Assembly (NCBI GenBank): GCA_944386395.1
Contig: CALXAZ010000065.1
Coordinates: forward strand, 1 to 8,233
Length of the DNA: 8,233 nucleotides
Direction of reading: 5' to 3'
DNA from: an uncultured Clostridia bacterium
GTDB taxonomy: Bacteria; Bacillota; Clostridia; Oscillospirales; JAAYOS01
Shown here: in pieces, positions 1 through 6,996 of the stretch
How the letters are laid out: every line of letters starts with the position of its first letter
Position numbering within the stretch: position 1 is the stretch's first letter
Program-made: the position numbers and the translations under genes
Notes under the pieces: generated by a model
Database searches by the model: none
What the model was told of the DNA's origin: nothing
What the model saw: only the letters and a program-made list of their open reading frames with translations

Positions 1-144
1 ATTGCCCTCGGAGTCCTTTTCCGTTGTTGTAACTGTGCCGTCCTTCTCAATATCTATAACTGTGGTCGAGCCATCGGGATACTCCGTGGTCTCGGTAATC
101 GAGCCGTCCGGTCTTGTTACTATGGTCGTTGTAGAACCGTCGGG
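1..144 (-). repeat. Tandem 11-residue (33-bp) PDGS repeats in the beta-helix protein
   Basis: Residues 642-689 are in-frame repeats starting at 144, 111, 78, 45 and 12 (minus strand). The unit heads are PDGS, PDGS, PDGS, KDGT and SEGN, each followed by seven Thr/Val/Ile/Glu-rich residues. Four units are complete and the fifth is cut by the window edge. Similar Thr-rich DG repeats are common as stalks or linkers in clostridial surface proteins. The repeats are diverged at DNA level, so they are not a recent duplication. Confidence 0.85.
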
Positions 145-2067
145 GTTTGTCGTGCTCTCAGTATTATCCTCATCCTCGGAGGGCTCTTCAGAAGCTATCT
201 CCGTCCATTTCGCGGTAAATACTATATTTTCATCGACTGTTACTGTGGCTCCAGCCTTGTGAAGCTCAAGACCATCGTGCCATCCCCAGAATTTATAATC
301 CGGCTTGCTCGGACCGTCTGGAAGCACAACTGACATCTCAGCATCCGTTTCCAGGGCCAGCTTCTCACCAAAGCTATTTTCAGAGAGGCTCAGCGTTCCA
401 TTCCACGATGTGTTTTTGAAGTGGTAAACGCCTTTGCCTTCAAAGGTATTATTCGCAACCGTGATTGTACCCAGGTCCCCGGCTTCGCCGCCCCACTCAT
501 CTGTAAAGCAGATACCATGAGAACCCTCATCCATTACGAATGTATTGCCGGAGATCTCGGCTGCCGTCTCAGGTTTGTTGTATACGCCGATTGCCAGATC
601 CTCTCCAAGCGCTTCAAATGTATTGCCTGTTATTGTGTAATCTCCACCTATGACAAATCTTGTGTCACCGAGGGTGTCCTTAAGGGTGTTACCTTCGACA
701 ACCAGACCATCAAGCTGTGTTGCGTTAATGGCAGCGCCATTTCCGCTTTCGTTACCATTGAATATGTTATTCTTCACGATACCGCTTGCCTGGATATTAA
801 ACATAAACCATCCACCGAGATTAAAGACATTATCCTGAATGTCCAGCTCAGAGGTTCCGCCCATACCCAGAACATAATAGGTAACCGACTCATTGTTACC
901 CTGTACGCTGTTTACAGTGCAATTTTTCATCGTTACCTTGCTTCCCTCTGCTGCGGAACCGGTACTGATAAGTCCATACCCAGAGGAAAAGCCTTCACTT
1001 GTGTCTGTAATAGTACAATTATTGAGCTCAAGCTTACTGGTATCTGTTACGTTTATTATCGGCGCAACTATGTCTGCCGCATACGAAGCCGTGAGCGTGA
1101 GGTTTTCAAGCTTCAGCGAAGCATCTCCTTTCAGTTTGATCCTGGAATCATTCTCTTCGGTCTGATCTGTATACGCTACTATCCTTACATTATCCTCAGA
1201 GCTTCCAGTAATAGTTATATCCTTATCTATCGAAATATTTTCCTCAAGCACATACTCGCCGTCCGCAAGCTCTATAACGTCTCCATCCATCGCCGCCTCA
1301 AGGACTGTTTTCAGCTCGTCAACATTGCTTACCGGAATATTCGATATGTTGAGCTGCGGAACACCTATGCTTACACCAAACGAGGTGCCAAAAGAACGTC
1401 CCTGGGCTATTACGCTTGCCGGAGATGTCATATTTTCATCGAGGCTATACTGATTGACCTGCTGACCATTGATGTACTGCGTCAGTGTTCCATTAAAGAA
1501 CACAACGTCTATTGTATATGTGCCCTCTTCAACAGAGACCCCTTCGATATCATTCCAGGAGCCGGAATCCTTGGAGTTCCAAGCCTGCCACTTGGGCTGT
1601 GCCTCTTTCTCTTTGCCACTTGTGTTGATAAACTGTATGATAGCCCAGTCTACGCAATCACCCTGGCTTTCAGGGGTATTATCGCCAGGACCGTCAACCT
1701 GTATCCAGAGCGAAAGGTTGGTATTTTCACTTTCGAGCATCTCGCTTGTCACGTCGAGAGTGTACGTGGCTTTCCAGTATATCTTCTCGGGCGCGTTTGT
1801 ATACGCCTTGACACCCTGCCAATCATACCACGAGTCGCTTTCAAGGTTCTCGCTTACATTAAACACAATTTTCCCGTCTACTATATTCCATTCTTCCGGT
1901 TCACTGCGATCCTTCTGCCAGTTCTCCGGATTATTAAGGTCGGTCAGACCCTGCGACACCTGCTCTACAACGGCAGTCTCATTGCCGCTTGCTGCAAATG
2001 CCGTTGCCGGCAGCAATGCAAATGCCATCACAAAAGCCATGATTGCCGACAAAATCCGATTCTTCAT
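1..2067 (-). CDS. Large secreted parallel beta-helix surface protein with C-terminal PDGS repeats (partial, 3' end outside window)
   Basis: The frame is open from ATG 2067-2065 to the left edge, giving 689 codons without a stop. AGGAGG at 2081-2076 lies 8 nt before the ATG and fixes the start. Residues 1-25 are a signal peptide ending in AFA. Residues ~27-245 look like a jelly-roll, LamG/concanavalin-like domain, with a typical GTYTIDVVFFNGTLTQYING stretch. A DGDVIELADGEY motif at ~259-270 opens a right-handed parallel beta-helix to ~585, with short coils of the type 'NNCTI', 'GNTF' and 'NNTF' (NosD/pectate-lyase-like fold). Residues ~590-621, ending in FTAKW, resemble a Listeria-Bacteroides (Flg_new) repeat. 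An acidic linker and an 11-residue repeat array follow. I see no pectinase or lyase catalytic signature, so it may be an adhesin, glycan binder or unrecognised enzyme. A cell-wall anchor (SLH, sortase or dockerin) would lie beyond the window. Confidence 0.9.
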   Translation of the reverse strand, partial: MKNRILSAIMAFVMAFALLPATAFAASGNETAVVEQVSQGLTDLNNPENWQKDRSEPEEWNIVDGKIVFNVSENLESDSWYDWQGVKAYTNAPEKIYWKATYTLDVTSEMLESENTNLSLWIQVDGPGDNTPESQGDCVDWAIIQFINTSGKEKEAQPKWQAWNSKDSGSWNDIEGVSVEEGTYTIDVVFFNGTLTQYINGQQVNQYSLDENMTSPASVIAQGRSFGTSFGVSIGVPQLNISNIPVSNVDELKTVLEAAMDGDVIELADGEYVLEENISIDKDITITGSSEDNVRIVAYTDQTEENDSRIKLKGDASLKLENLTLTASYAADIVAPIINVTDTSKLELNNCTITDTSEGFSSGYGLISTGSAAEGSKVTMKNCTVNSVQGNNESVTYYVLGMGGTSELDIQDNVFNLGGWFMFNIQASGIVKNNIFNGNESGNGAAINATQLDGLVVEGNTLKDTLGDTRFVIGGDYTITGNTFEALGEDLAIGVYNKPETAAEISGNTFVMDEGSHGICFTDEWGGEAGDLGTITVANNTFEGKGVYHFKNTSWNGTLSLSENSFGEKLALETDAEMSVVLPDGPSKPDYKFWGWHDGLELHKAGATVTVDENIVFTAKWTEIASEEPSEDEDNTESTTNPDGSTTTIVTRPDGSITETTEYPDGSTTVIDIEKDGTVTTTEKDSEGN
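1993..2067 (-). other. Signal peptide of the beta-helix protein
   Basis: The first 25 residues have a basic N-end (MKNR), a hydrophobic core (ILSAIMAFVMAFALLP) and an AFA motif before ASGNE, a classical signal peptidase I site. There is no lipobox cysteine, so export by Sec with release, or later wall attachment through the unseen C-terminus, is expected. Confidence 0.85.
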
Positions 2068-2279
2068 TACATTTTCCTCCTGTTTTAGGGCTTAATTCCC
2101 TTCAAATTTTATTCGGTGGTTAAAGTAAGTTTATCGACGAAATTTCATATCCCACCGGTTTTCGTCTGCCGCTCGCCTCTCCATCGATTAAGTATAAATA
2201 ATTTCCTATTTTATTTCATCACCTTCTTATTTAAAATATAATATTTTTCATATGCAGTGCACTTGTCACTACATATTAC
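2068..2279 (-). promoter_or_regulatory. Long 5' leader of the beta-helix gene, with possible structured RNA
   Basis: If transcription starts about 7 nt after the -10 box (near 2279), the beta-helix mRNA has a leader of about 210 nt. Within it, GACGAAA (2166-2160) can pair with TTTCGTC (2142-2136), and CGGTGG in its loop (2157-2152) can pair with CCACCG (2119-2114), the order of strands in an H-type pseudoknot. A small AGGG/CCCT hairpin (about 2103-2089) lies just before the AGGAGG. I do not recognise a known riboswitch class. Function, if any, is unknown. No ORF on either strand here looks real. Confidence 0.4.
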
Positions 2280-2285
2280 GCAAGG

Positions 2286-2314
2286 ATTATATCATTGCGC
2301 ACATACAAATGCAA
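2286..2314 (-). promoter_or_regulatory. Sigma-A-type promoter for the beta-helix gene
   Basis: On the minus strand, TTGCAT (2314-2309) and TATAAT (2291-2286) are separated by exactly 17 nt, with a TG one base before the -10 (extended -10). The upstream DNA is rich in A-tracts that could act as an UP element. It points at the gene starting at 2067. This is the best promoter in the window. Confidence 0.7.
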
Positions 2315-2325
2315 TACTTATTGCA
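2310..2325. promoter_or_regulatory. Dyad over the -35 box: candidate operator
   Basis: TGCAATA at 2310-2316 and TATTGCA at 2319-2325 are perfect inverted copies around a 2-bp centre. The dyad covers five bases of the -35 hexamer and the 11 bp upstream of it, where a dimeric repressor or activator would bind. The TGCAA/TTGCA ends recall LacI/GalR-family operators, but the centre is not CG, so the family is open. Confidence 0.4.
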
Positions 2326-2411
2326 ACTTTTTATACTGCCAATACTTGTTTTTATCCCGAATATATGGTTTATTTTTTACTTTTTAAGGTTTTTTTGCTT
2401 GTCGTTCCCAT

Positions 2412-2449
2412 TAATAAACGGCATGACACAACAGTCATGCCGTTTATTA
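2412..2449 (-). terminator. Hairpin terminator after the GH106-like gene
   Basis: Two perfect 16-nt arms (2412-2427 and 2434-2449) flank a 6-nt loop. The GC-rich core is CGGCATGAC. The stem base reads TAATAAA on one side and TTTATTA on the other, so it could work in both directions. It begins 30 nt past the stop codon at 2480-2482. The U-tract is short and inside the stem, which makes it less canonical than the terminator at 5276. Confidence 0.7.
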
Positions 2450-2479
2450 CGCTTCGCAATATGCAATCTTTTTGACAAA

Positions 2480-5179
2480 TTATTTTATGTATACCCTTAC
2501 TTTCCCAATTATTCCGACTGGATCCACCGCTACCGCATTTCCAAAGCGTGGTCCTCTCTTGTTTTCTGGCATTGCTGCTACCTCACGGTAAAGAGTATTT
2601 GCAACCTCTATGCGGAAAGTATTTTTCCCATTTTCAACATACTCGCCTATGTCCCAACGATAGGGCGGACATATCTTCATACCTGCGTATCTTCCATTCA
2701 CCCACAGCTCTGCACAGTCATATATATCGTCCACTGCAAGCACAGCAGATCTTCCTTTTTTCAGCTCAACCGATTTTTCATATCGCATAAAGCCCGAAAA
2801 ATCAGGTTTTATCCTACCAATATTTTTTAATTCTGTTATTATAAGATCATCGTGGAAAGTGGGATATTCCTTTGCCCTTGCAAATGACAGCTTCCATTTA
2901 CCATTTAGCTCCGTCGTATTCCCACTTGCCTGTGGAACATCAACCAGGGCTTTATCAGTATCTCCAAATGATATCACTACCGACTGGTATGGCTCCAGCT
3001 TAATGTGCAGCTTTGTACCGCTATCGGTTTTGCAATAACTTACAGGACGGAGCACATTTTCAAGCGCGTCGTATGCCACCGGCACACCCTCAGTTGGAAC
3101 AGTGATATCTCCCTCATATGTAGCACCGACATCTTCATTCGAAAACATATACACGTCATTATCGTGCCGGTATCTGAAATAGCGCAGACGCCTGAATGGC
3201 ACCGAGCTTTCAACATCGTATATACCTCTGCCCCAAAGATACGCCGCCAGCTCCTTTAACTGAACTACAGCGCAAGAGCCTATACATTCTATAAGTCTTT
3301 TTTCCTCTTCGTCGTTGCATTTGTCGCAAATCCCGTCCGGCAAAGCATTAATGAATATTATTTCTATTCCTTTGGATCGTGCCTTTGCAGCAAATTCCGC
3401 CGTGGCCTTTGTGACATATCCAGCGCATGGTACTACAAAAGCCCGATAGCTCTCTCCGTTTACTTCCAACCTGCCATCGATATTCGCATTAAACTCCTCA
3501 GGGCGTTCAAATACATCCGCTGGAATTATGTCAAAGTCAATCTGATTTTCAGTTAAAACTCTTGCAGGCTCCTGAAGAAACATATACTTTCCGCTCCACT
3601 CAGCCTCACCGTGATACAGAAGCGCCACCGGTGCTATATGAGTACCCCCGTTAAAAATATGGCACAGCCTGTTCATATACCTCACCAGATACCCAAAATG
3701 CCTGTACTGGGGATTGTATCCATGTGCATAAAAATGCGGCGGGCAATCAGGATCAGGGAAATCCTTGCCCGAAAATGCATGCGGTACATAGTGATTGACT
3801 CCTCGCACAATGAAATGGTCTGCAATATATTTCATCATCCTTACGCTCTCATTCCATCCATATGCGCCGAATATCTCACACATCGCACGTCCTTTTTTCT
3901 TTGGGTCTATATGTGCATGTGAGGAGCCCAGTTTACCAAGTGCGAAATGATAAAACTCCCCATCCCCCGCAAACCGGCGCGTGCTATCCTCTCCATTTGG
4001 AAGCACCTGTCCCCCAATGTCGTCAATCCCCGCCATATGCTGCCCCGCAAGGCTTCTAAAATAGTGACCAAGGCTCGACCCAAGGCGGTTATGCTGGTTA
4101 TTATCCTCAACCACATGCCCTATATACTCCACACCGTGGGCACTGCACCACTCGCCAAGCTGTTTTGAAAAATTTTGCTCTACCAGCCTTGTCACCGTAT
4201 CCATATATGCGTGACGTACCTTTGCCGTACAATCCGGGCATGAGCTCTCAGTCCAAAGCATTGGCAACAATTTCTTCCATTCTGTACCAAGCCGTTCCTC
4301 CATCATCTCCGGTACATCCTTATTCCACGGAAGAGGCATGTTTCGGCGCCCTATTGACTCATTAAAGTCAAATCCCATTGTATTGCCAAATAGCGGCTCG
4401 TCAGAGAAAAATCCCGCAAACGTCTTTCCAAAATCATCTTTATAACGTTCCCAATGTGGCTCATACACCGCATCTATCTGAACACGGCAAGATTCTTTAT
4501 CAATAACATTGATGTAGTCTGTGCGCCCTCCTCCGTTATGCGTGTTATACAGCACTACAACGCGCCATGTCCCCTCCGGAACATCCCAATATAGCTTTCC
4601 ATCTTTATCCACAAGTCCAGTCAGATCCAAAGTTTCCGGAGCATATTTTGTATTTTCCACCTGTTTTGCCGCAATTACTGCAAACAACTTATCATCATCA
4701 AATTCCCGTGGCTCATACCCGCGGCGCATAAACATGTTGCTTCCCGCCATTGGATTTGGCTTATACCTTGCCATGTCTGCAATATCAAGCATTGCCTCCG
4801 GATTTGGTCCAGTTACATCGGCAGTACCAAAAAACAGATATTGCTTACAAAGCGCAGCATCCGCATGTTTCAATGCGCCATTGGCATATCCCGTCGGAAA
4901 ATGCGCATCATCCAGCAGCCATACTTTCATACCGCGGGTTCGGGCTTCGTCCATAATTATATCCATATCTGTCCACCACTTGGGTCCGCAAAAGTCCGGA
5001 TGCGGGCGGCACTCGACACATACAGCTCCTATCCCGCAGTCCTGTATCGCGCCCATATACTCACGCAGAGTTTCCTCATCCTCGCCATGCTGCCAGAAAA
5101 ATGGCAAAATATAGTTTTCTCCCTTGTTTTCAAGAAGCTCTGTTATTCTTTTTTCCATAAATCTAGCACTCGCTTTCAT
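2480..5179 (-). CDS. GH106-like (alpha-L-rhamnosidase-type) glycoside hydrolase, cytoplasmic
   Basis: This is a complete 899-residue protein with no signal peptide, so it probably acts inside the cell on imported oligosaccharides. It resembles the GH106 alpha-L-rhamnosidase family and its large uncharacterised clostridial relatives. The N-terminal barrel carries CVECRPHPDF (~54-63), WWTDMDIIMDEA (68-79), WLLDDAHFPTGYANG (87-101), FFSDEP (257-262), GHVVED (354-359), SSHAH (419-423), CEIFGAYGW (434-442) and VNHYVPHAFS (461-470). Glu261, Glu358 and Glu435 are candidate catalytic residues; I cannot assign them. Residues ~515-615 look like a flavodoxin/amidotransferase-like domain, and ~757-899 a GH2-type galactose-binding domain (AELWVNGRYAG, 823-833). 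There is no clear Shine-Dalgarno before ATG 5179; Met8 (5158) is an alternative start. It lies 154 nt after a sugar-binding protein gene, which fits glycan use. Substrate is inferred. Confidence 0.85.
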   Translation of the reverse strand: MKASARFMEKRITELLENKGENYILPFFWQHGEDEETLREYMGAIQDCGIGAVCVECRPHPDFCGPKWWTDMDIIMDEARTRGMKVWLLDDAHFPTGYANGALKHADAALCKQYLFFGTADVTGPNPEAMLDIADMARYKPNPMAGSNMFMRRGYEPREFDDDKLFAVIAAKQVENTKYAPETLDLTGLVDKDGKLYWDVPEGTWRVVVLYNTHNGGGRTDYINVIDKESCRVQIDAVYEPHWERYKDDFGKTFAGFFSDEPLFGNTMGFDFNESIGRRNMPLPWNKDVPEMMEERLGTEWKKLLPMLWTESSCPDCTAKVRHAYMDTVTRLVEQNFSKQLGEWCSAHGVEYIGHVVEDNNQHNRLGSSLGHYFRSLAGQHMAGIDDIGGQVLPNGEDSTRRFAGDGEFYHFALGKLGSSHAHIDPKKKGRAMCEIFGAYGWNESVRMMKYIADHFIVRGVNHYVPHAFSGKDFPDPDCPPHFYAHGYNPQYRHFGYLVRYMNRLCHIFNGGTHIAPVALLYHGEAEWSGKYMFLQEPARVLTENQIDFDIIPADVFERPEEFNANIDGRLEVNGESYRAFVVPCAGYVTKATAEFAAKARSKGIEIIFINALPDGICDKCNDEEEKRLIECIGSCAVVQLKELAAYLWGRGIYDVESSVPFRRLRYFRYRHDNDVYMFSNEDVGATYEGDITVPTEGVPVAYDALENVLRPVSYCKTDSGTKLHIKLEPYQSVVISFGDTDKALVDVPQASGNTTELNGKWKLSFARAKEYPTFHDDLIITELKNIGRIKPDFSGFMRYEKSVELKKGRSAVLAVDDIYDCAELWVNGRYAGMKICPPYRWDIGEYVENGKNTFRIEVANTLYREVAAMPENKRGPRFGNAVAVDPVGIIGKVRVYIK

Positions 5180-5213
5180 AATAATTTATTTTTGTTTAAA
5201 TTTATTTGACTAT

Positions 5214-5222
5214 ATCATAACA
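5214..5222 (-). promoter_or_regulatory. Extended -10 promoter for the GH106-like gene
   Basis: TGTTATGAT on the minus strand (5222-5214) matches an extended -10 (TGn followed by TATGAT). The best -35 candidate, TTGTAG (5245-5240), is 20 nt away, which is too far to be convincing. Transcription would start near 5207, about 28 nt before the ATG. The site lies past the preceding terminator, so the enzyme can be transcribed on its own. Confidence 0.4.
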
Positions 5223-5274
5223 GTAACGCCCCAGCATTTCTACAACCAAAAGTCTGCTCTTTCCCGGAGCGATA

Positions 5275-5314
5275 TTAAGAAATCCCAGACTTGTATAAGC
5301 CCGGGATTTCCTTA
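5275..5314 (-). terminator. Rho-independent terminator after the solute-binding protein gene
   Basis: TAAGAAATCCC (5276-5286) pairs with GGGATTTCCTTA (5303-5314) with one bulged base, enclosing a 16-nt loop. In the minus-strand transcript the stem ends in a U-rich run (GGGATTTCTTAAT). It starts 20 nt beyond the stop codon at 5334-5336, so the binding protein is the last gene of its transcript. Confidence 0.75.
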
Positions 5315-5333
5315 TTTAGACAAATTTTACTCT

Positions 5334-6698
5334 TTATCTCTGCTCAAAGCGCTCAAGCGCAGCCTGCTGTATTTCGTCACAGCGCCCAAGTCCCAGATTT
5401 TCTATTGTCTGGATATATTCATCCCACTGCGCTTCTATATCCATCTGACCTACAATAAATTTTGCCGTACACTCTTCAACATATGTCTTTATATCGTTCA
5501 TATTTGCAGAATACTCAGTAGATTCCTCTGCTGAAACCGACACCGCTGGGAAGGTCTGGCTTTCCTCGTAGTTTCTGTCCCATATCTCCTTGCCCACATT
5601 TTTGGACTTTTCACTCATTACTGGGGTGATATTTGTTTTCCAATCGTATAGCTTCGGATGTATCGGTCCAACGCGGTAAAGCGCGCTTGCATTACCCATC
5701 GAAAGACCATCAGGGTTATTATATATGATGTCTTTCCACTGGGGATTGCCTTCGCTGTCCAGCTCATACGATATGCCTTCCTGTCCCCAGCACGCCTTTA
5801 GCGAACCATCGGTCGAATAGAAGTAGTCCATCCACTTTATCAGAGGAATAACATCCTCGCTATTATATGTAATTGTAGCATTTCCCCCTCCAAGTACTGT
5901 TTCAGACACACTGTTATATGCCATAGTACGGATATCTCCCTTGTTTTTTACCGGAGCCTGCACTCCGACAATGTTTGCCCCTTCTCCTATCAGAGTCTCC
6001 GAATAATCAAACGATGTCCACGAGTTTCTCATAACCGTAAAGCTTCCATCATAGAACATATTCTCTATTTTTGCGTGCCCTACAAAGTCCTTATCTATCA
6101 GTCCTTCATTATACCACTGGTTCATAAGGGTTACATATTCTTTCCAGCCCTCCTGTGCAGGACCATATACCGCAGTTCCATCTATGTTCATATAACCCTC
6201 TATTACGCCAAATCCTACCGAAATCACTTCTACGATACCGGCAGTGCTTGTAAGGAACATCGGTTCTTTGCCTGAATAGTCCTTAAGCGCCACGAGCATA
6301 TCGTGAAACTCATCATATGTTTCGACTTCTGTGCCATCAATACCGCTTCCCGATTCGTCAAGCAGATCCTGACGCACGGTAAGACCTGTCCAGGTTGGTT
6401 CGCGCTCAAGGCTTATCGTACGGAAATATGGTACATTCCCGGCATCTGTCATTGTGTGCTTTCTCACTGTGTCGTCCGCTGTACGAAGAGCGTTATAGTT
6501 TGGCGCATACTGCTCAATGAGCTCCCCAAGATCACGGATTATCCCATCGTCAATATACTTGTCGTATCCTCCAACATAGTAGCATCCGCTTCCAACAGAC
6601 TGTCCGCTAAAGTATACGTCATAATATTCCTGCGAAGCTATTGAAAGGTTAAACTGCTCCTGCTCCTGCCCGGTGACGGGATGCGCCCACTCGACATG
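5334..6698 (-). CDS. Oligosaccharide ABC transporter solute-binding protein, N-terminally truncated
   Basis: The frame ends in TAA (5336-5334) and stays open upstream to a TGA at 6716-6714. Recognisable family sequence begins near HVEWAHP (6698-6678) and continues with TGQEQEQFNLSIASQEYYDV, matching the 'P-TGQ-EQFNLMIAS' segment near the N-terminus of family 1 extracellular sugar-binding proteins of the LipO/YtcQ type. Later landmarks are GLTVRQDLLDE, WMDYFYSTDGSL and ACWGQEGISYELD. About 454 residues are present where such proteins usually have about 540-560, so roughly 90-100 are missing, including the lipoprotein signal and lipobox Cys. There is no start codon with a ribosome site; GTG 6467 is internal. 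An intact version would deliver oligosaccharides to two permeases, absent here. The cut coincides with the junction at 6687-6705. Confidence 0.85.
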   Translation of the reverse strand, partial: HVEWAHPVTGQEQEQFNLSIASQEYYDVYFSGQSVGSGCYYVGGYDKYIDDGIIRDLGELIEQYAPNYNALRTADDTVRKHTMTDAGNVPYFRTISLEREPTWTGLTVRQDLLDESGSGIDGTEVETYDEFHDMLVALKDYSGKEPMFLTSTAGIVEVISVGFGVIEGYMNIDGTAVYGPAQEGWKEYVTLMNQWYNEGLIDKDFVGHAKIENMFYDGSFTVMRNSWTSFDYSETLIGEGANIVGVQAPVKNKGDIRTMAYNSVSETVLGGGNATITYNSEDVIPLIKWMDYFYSTDGSLKACWGQEGISYELDSEGNPQWKDIIYNNPDGLSMGNASALYRVGPIHPKLYDWKTNITPVMSEKSKNVGKEIWDRNYEESQTFPAVSVSAEESTEYSANMNDIKTYVEECTAKFIVGQMDIEAQWDEYIQTIENLGLGRCDEIQQAALERFEQR

Positions 6699-6705
6699 TC
6701 CGTGG
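6687..6705. other. Head-to-head gene junction on a palindrome (rearrangement or chimera breakpoint)
   Basis: Two unrelated gene fragments facing away from each other meet here, each cut in its interior: a sugar-binding protein going left and an AraC regulator going right. The centre is GACATGTC (6693-6700), a perfect 8-bp palindrome, flanked by CCAC (6687-6690) and GTGG (6702-6705). Both reading frames use the shared bases, as expected when two sequences join through an inverted microhomology. Confidence 0.75.
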
Positions 6706-6863
6706 TCGATATATCAAACTCTGTTGGATTTTCCAACACCACTTTCTTTTACTCGCTTTTCAAGCGCTATTTTGGGCTGTCTCCATCAGCTTTTCGCAAA
6801 AGCGGCATGAAGATGGTCGAGGAAAATAGTGTTGTTTTACTAGACGATTCCCTTCACAGCTAG
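6690..6863 (+). pseudogene. C-terminal fragment of an AraC-family transcriptional regulator
   Basis: About 57 codons ending in TAG (6861-6863) encode the second helix-turn-helix of an AraC/XylS DNA-binding domain: MSVVDISNSVGFSNTTFF followed by FKRYFGLSPSAFRKS, matching the family pattern 'I-x-IA-x-x-VGF-x-x-x-x-F-x-x-x-FK-x-x-x-G-x-SP-x-x-x-R'. The frame continues upstream only to a stop at 6642-6644, and the residues before LDMS do not resemble the family. The first helix-turn-helix and any receiver or sensor domain are missing, so the fragment cannot work as it stands. YesN-type AraC response regulators often sit beside binding proteins such as the neighbour, so it may come from a similar locus. 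Confidence 0.8.
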
Positions 6864-6933
6864 CAACATTAATAGCAAAGCGCTGCTCCTTCCCTGCAAA
6901 ATTTCCCCGCAATTCACTGTAGGCGCCATTTTG

Positions 6934-6963
6934 TTGAATAAATTTCTTTTGCCCCGCGATAAT
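6934..6963 (+). promoter_or_regulatory. Possible promoter for the YdcZ-amidohydrolase pair
   Basis: TTGAAT (6934-6939) and GATAAT (6958-6963) are 18 nt apart. Transcription would start near 6970, leaving a leader of about 27 nt with the GGAGG. Each box departs from consensus, so this is a weak call. Apart from it, the 133 bp after the AraC stop hold nothing I can support, including no convincing terminator. Confidence 0.3.
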
Positions 6964-6996
6964 ACATATTATCTAATATCTGCGGAGGTATCGACA

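Noticed and set aside
421..2088. A 555-codon plus-strand open frame opposite the beta-helix gene
   Set aside because: It is a shadow of the minus-strand gene: no ribosome site, Cys-rich composition with no domain, while the opposite frame has signal peptide, strong AGGAGG and clear domains.
2114..2195. Leader as a known riboswitch (c-di-GMP, glycine, cobalamin, fluoride, preQ1)
   Set aside because: The conserved core sequences of these classes, as I know them, are not present; only the pairing pattern is suggestive.
2252..2830. Plus-strand frame of 192 codons over the intergenic region and the glycosidase 3' end
   Set aside because: It runs through the terminator hairpin and antisense to conserved GH2-like sequence, with no ribosome site or recognisable domain.
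4521..5114. Plus-strand frame of 197 codons inside the glycosidase
   Set aside because: Antisense to the conserved N-terminal barrel motifs; Ser/Pro-rich shadow translation only.
5334..6467. GTG 6467 as the true start of the sugar-binding protein
   Set aside because: Family sequence continues in frame for another 77 codons upstream; the GTG has no ribosome site and would remove the conserved N-terminal segment.
6871..6890. Possible small hairpin after the AraC fragment (AGCA/TGCT around AGCGCT)
   Set aside because: The stem is only about 4 bp and has no U-tract, so it is not a supportable terminator.
6931..6996. TTG 6931 as start of the YdcZ-family protein
   Set aside because: It adds 22 polar residues before the first membrane segment and has no ribosome site, whereas TTG 6997 follows GGAGG at normal spacing and gives the family length.
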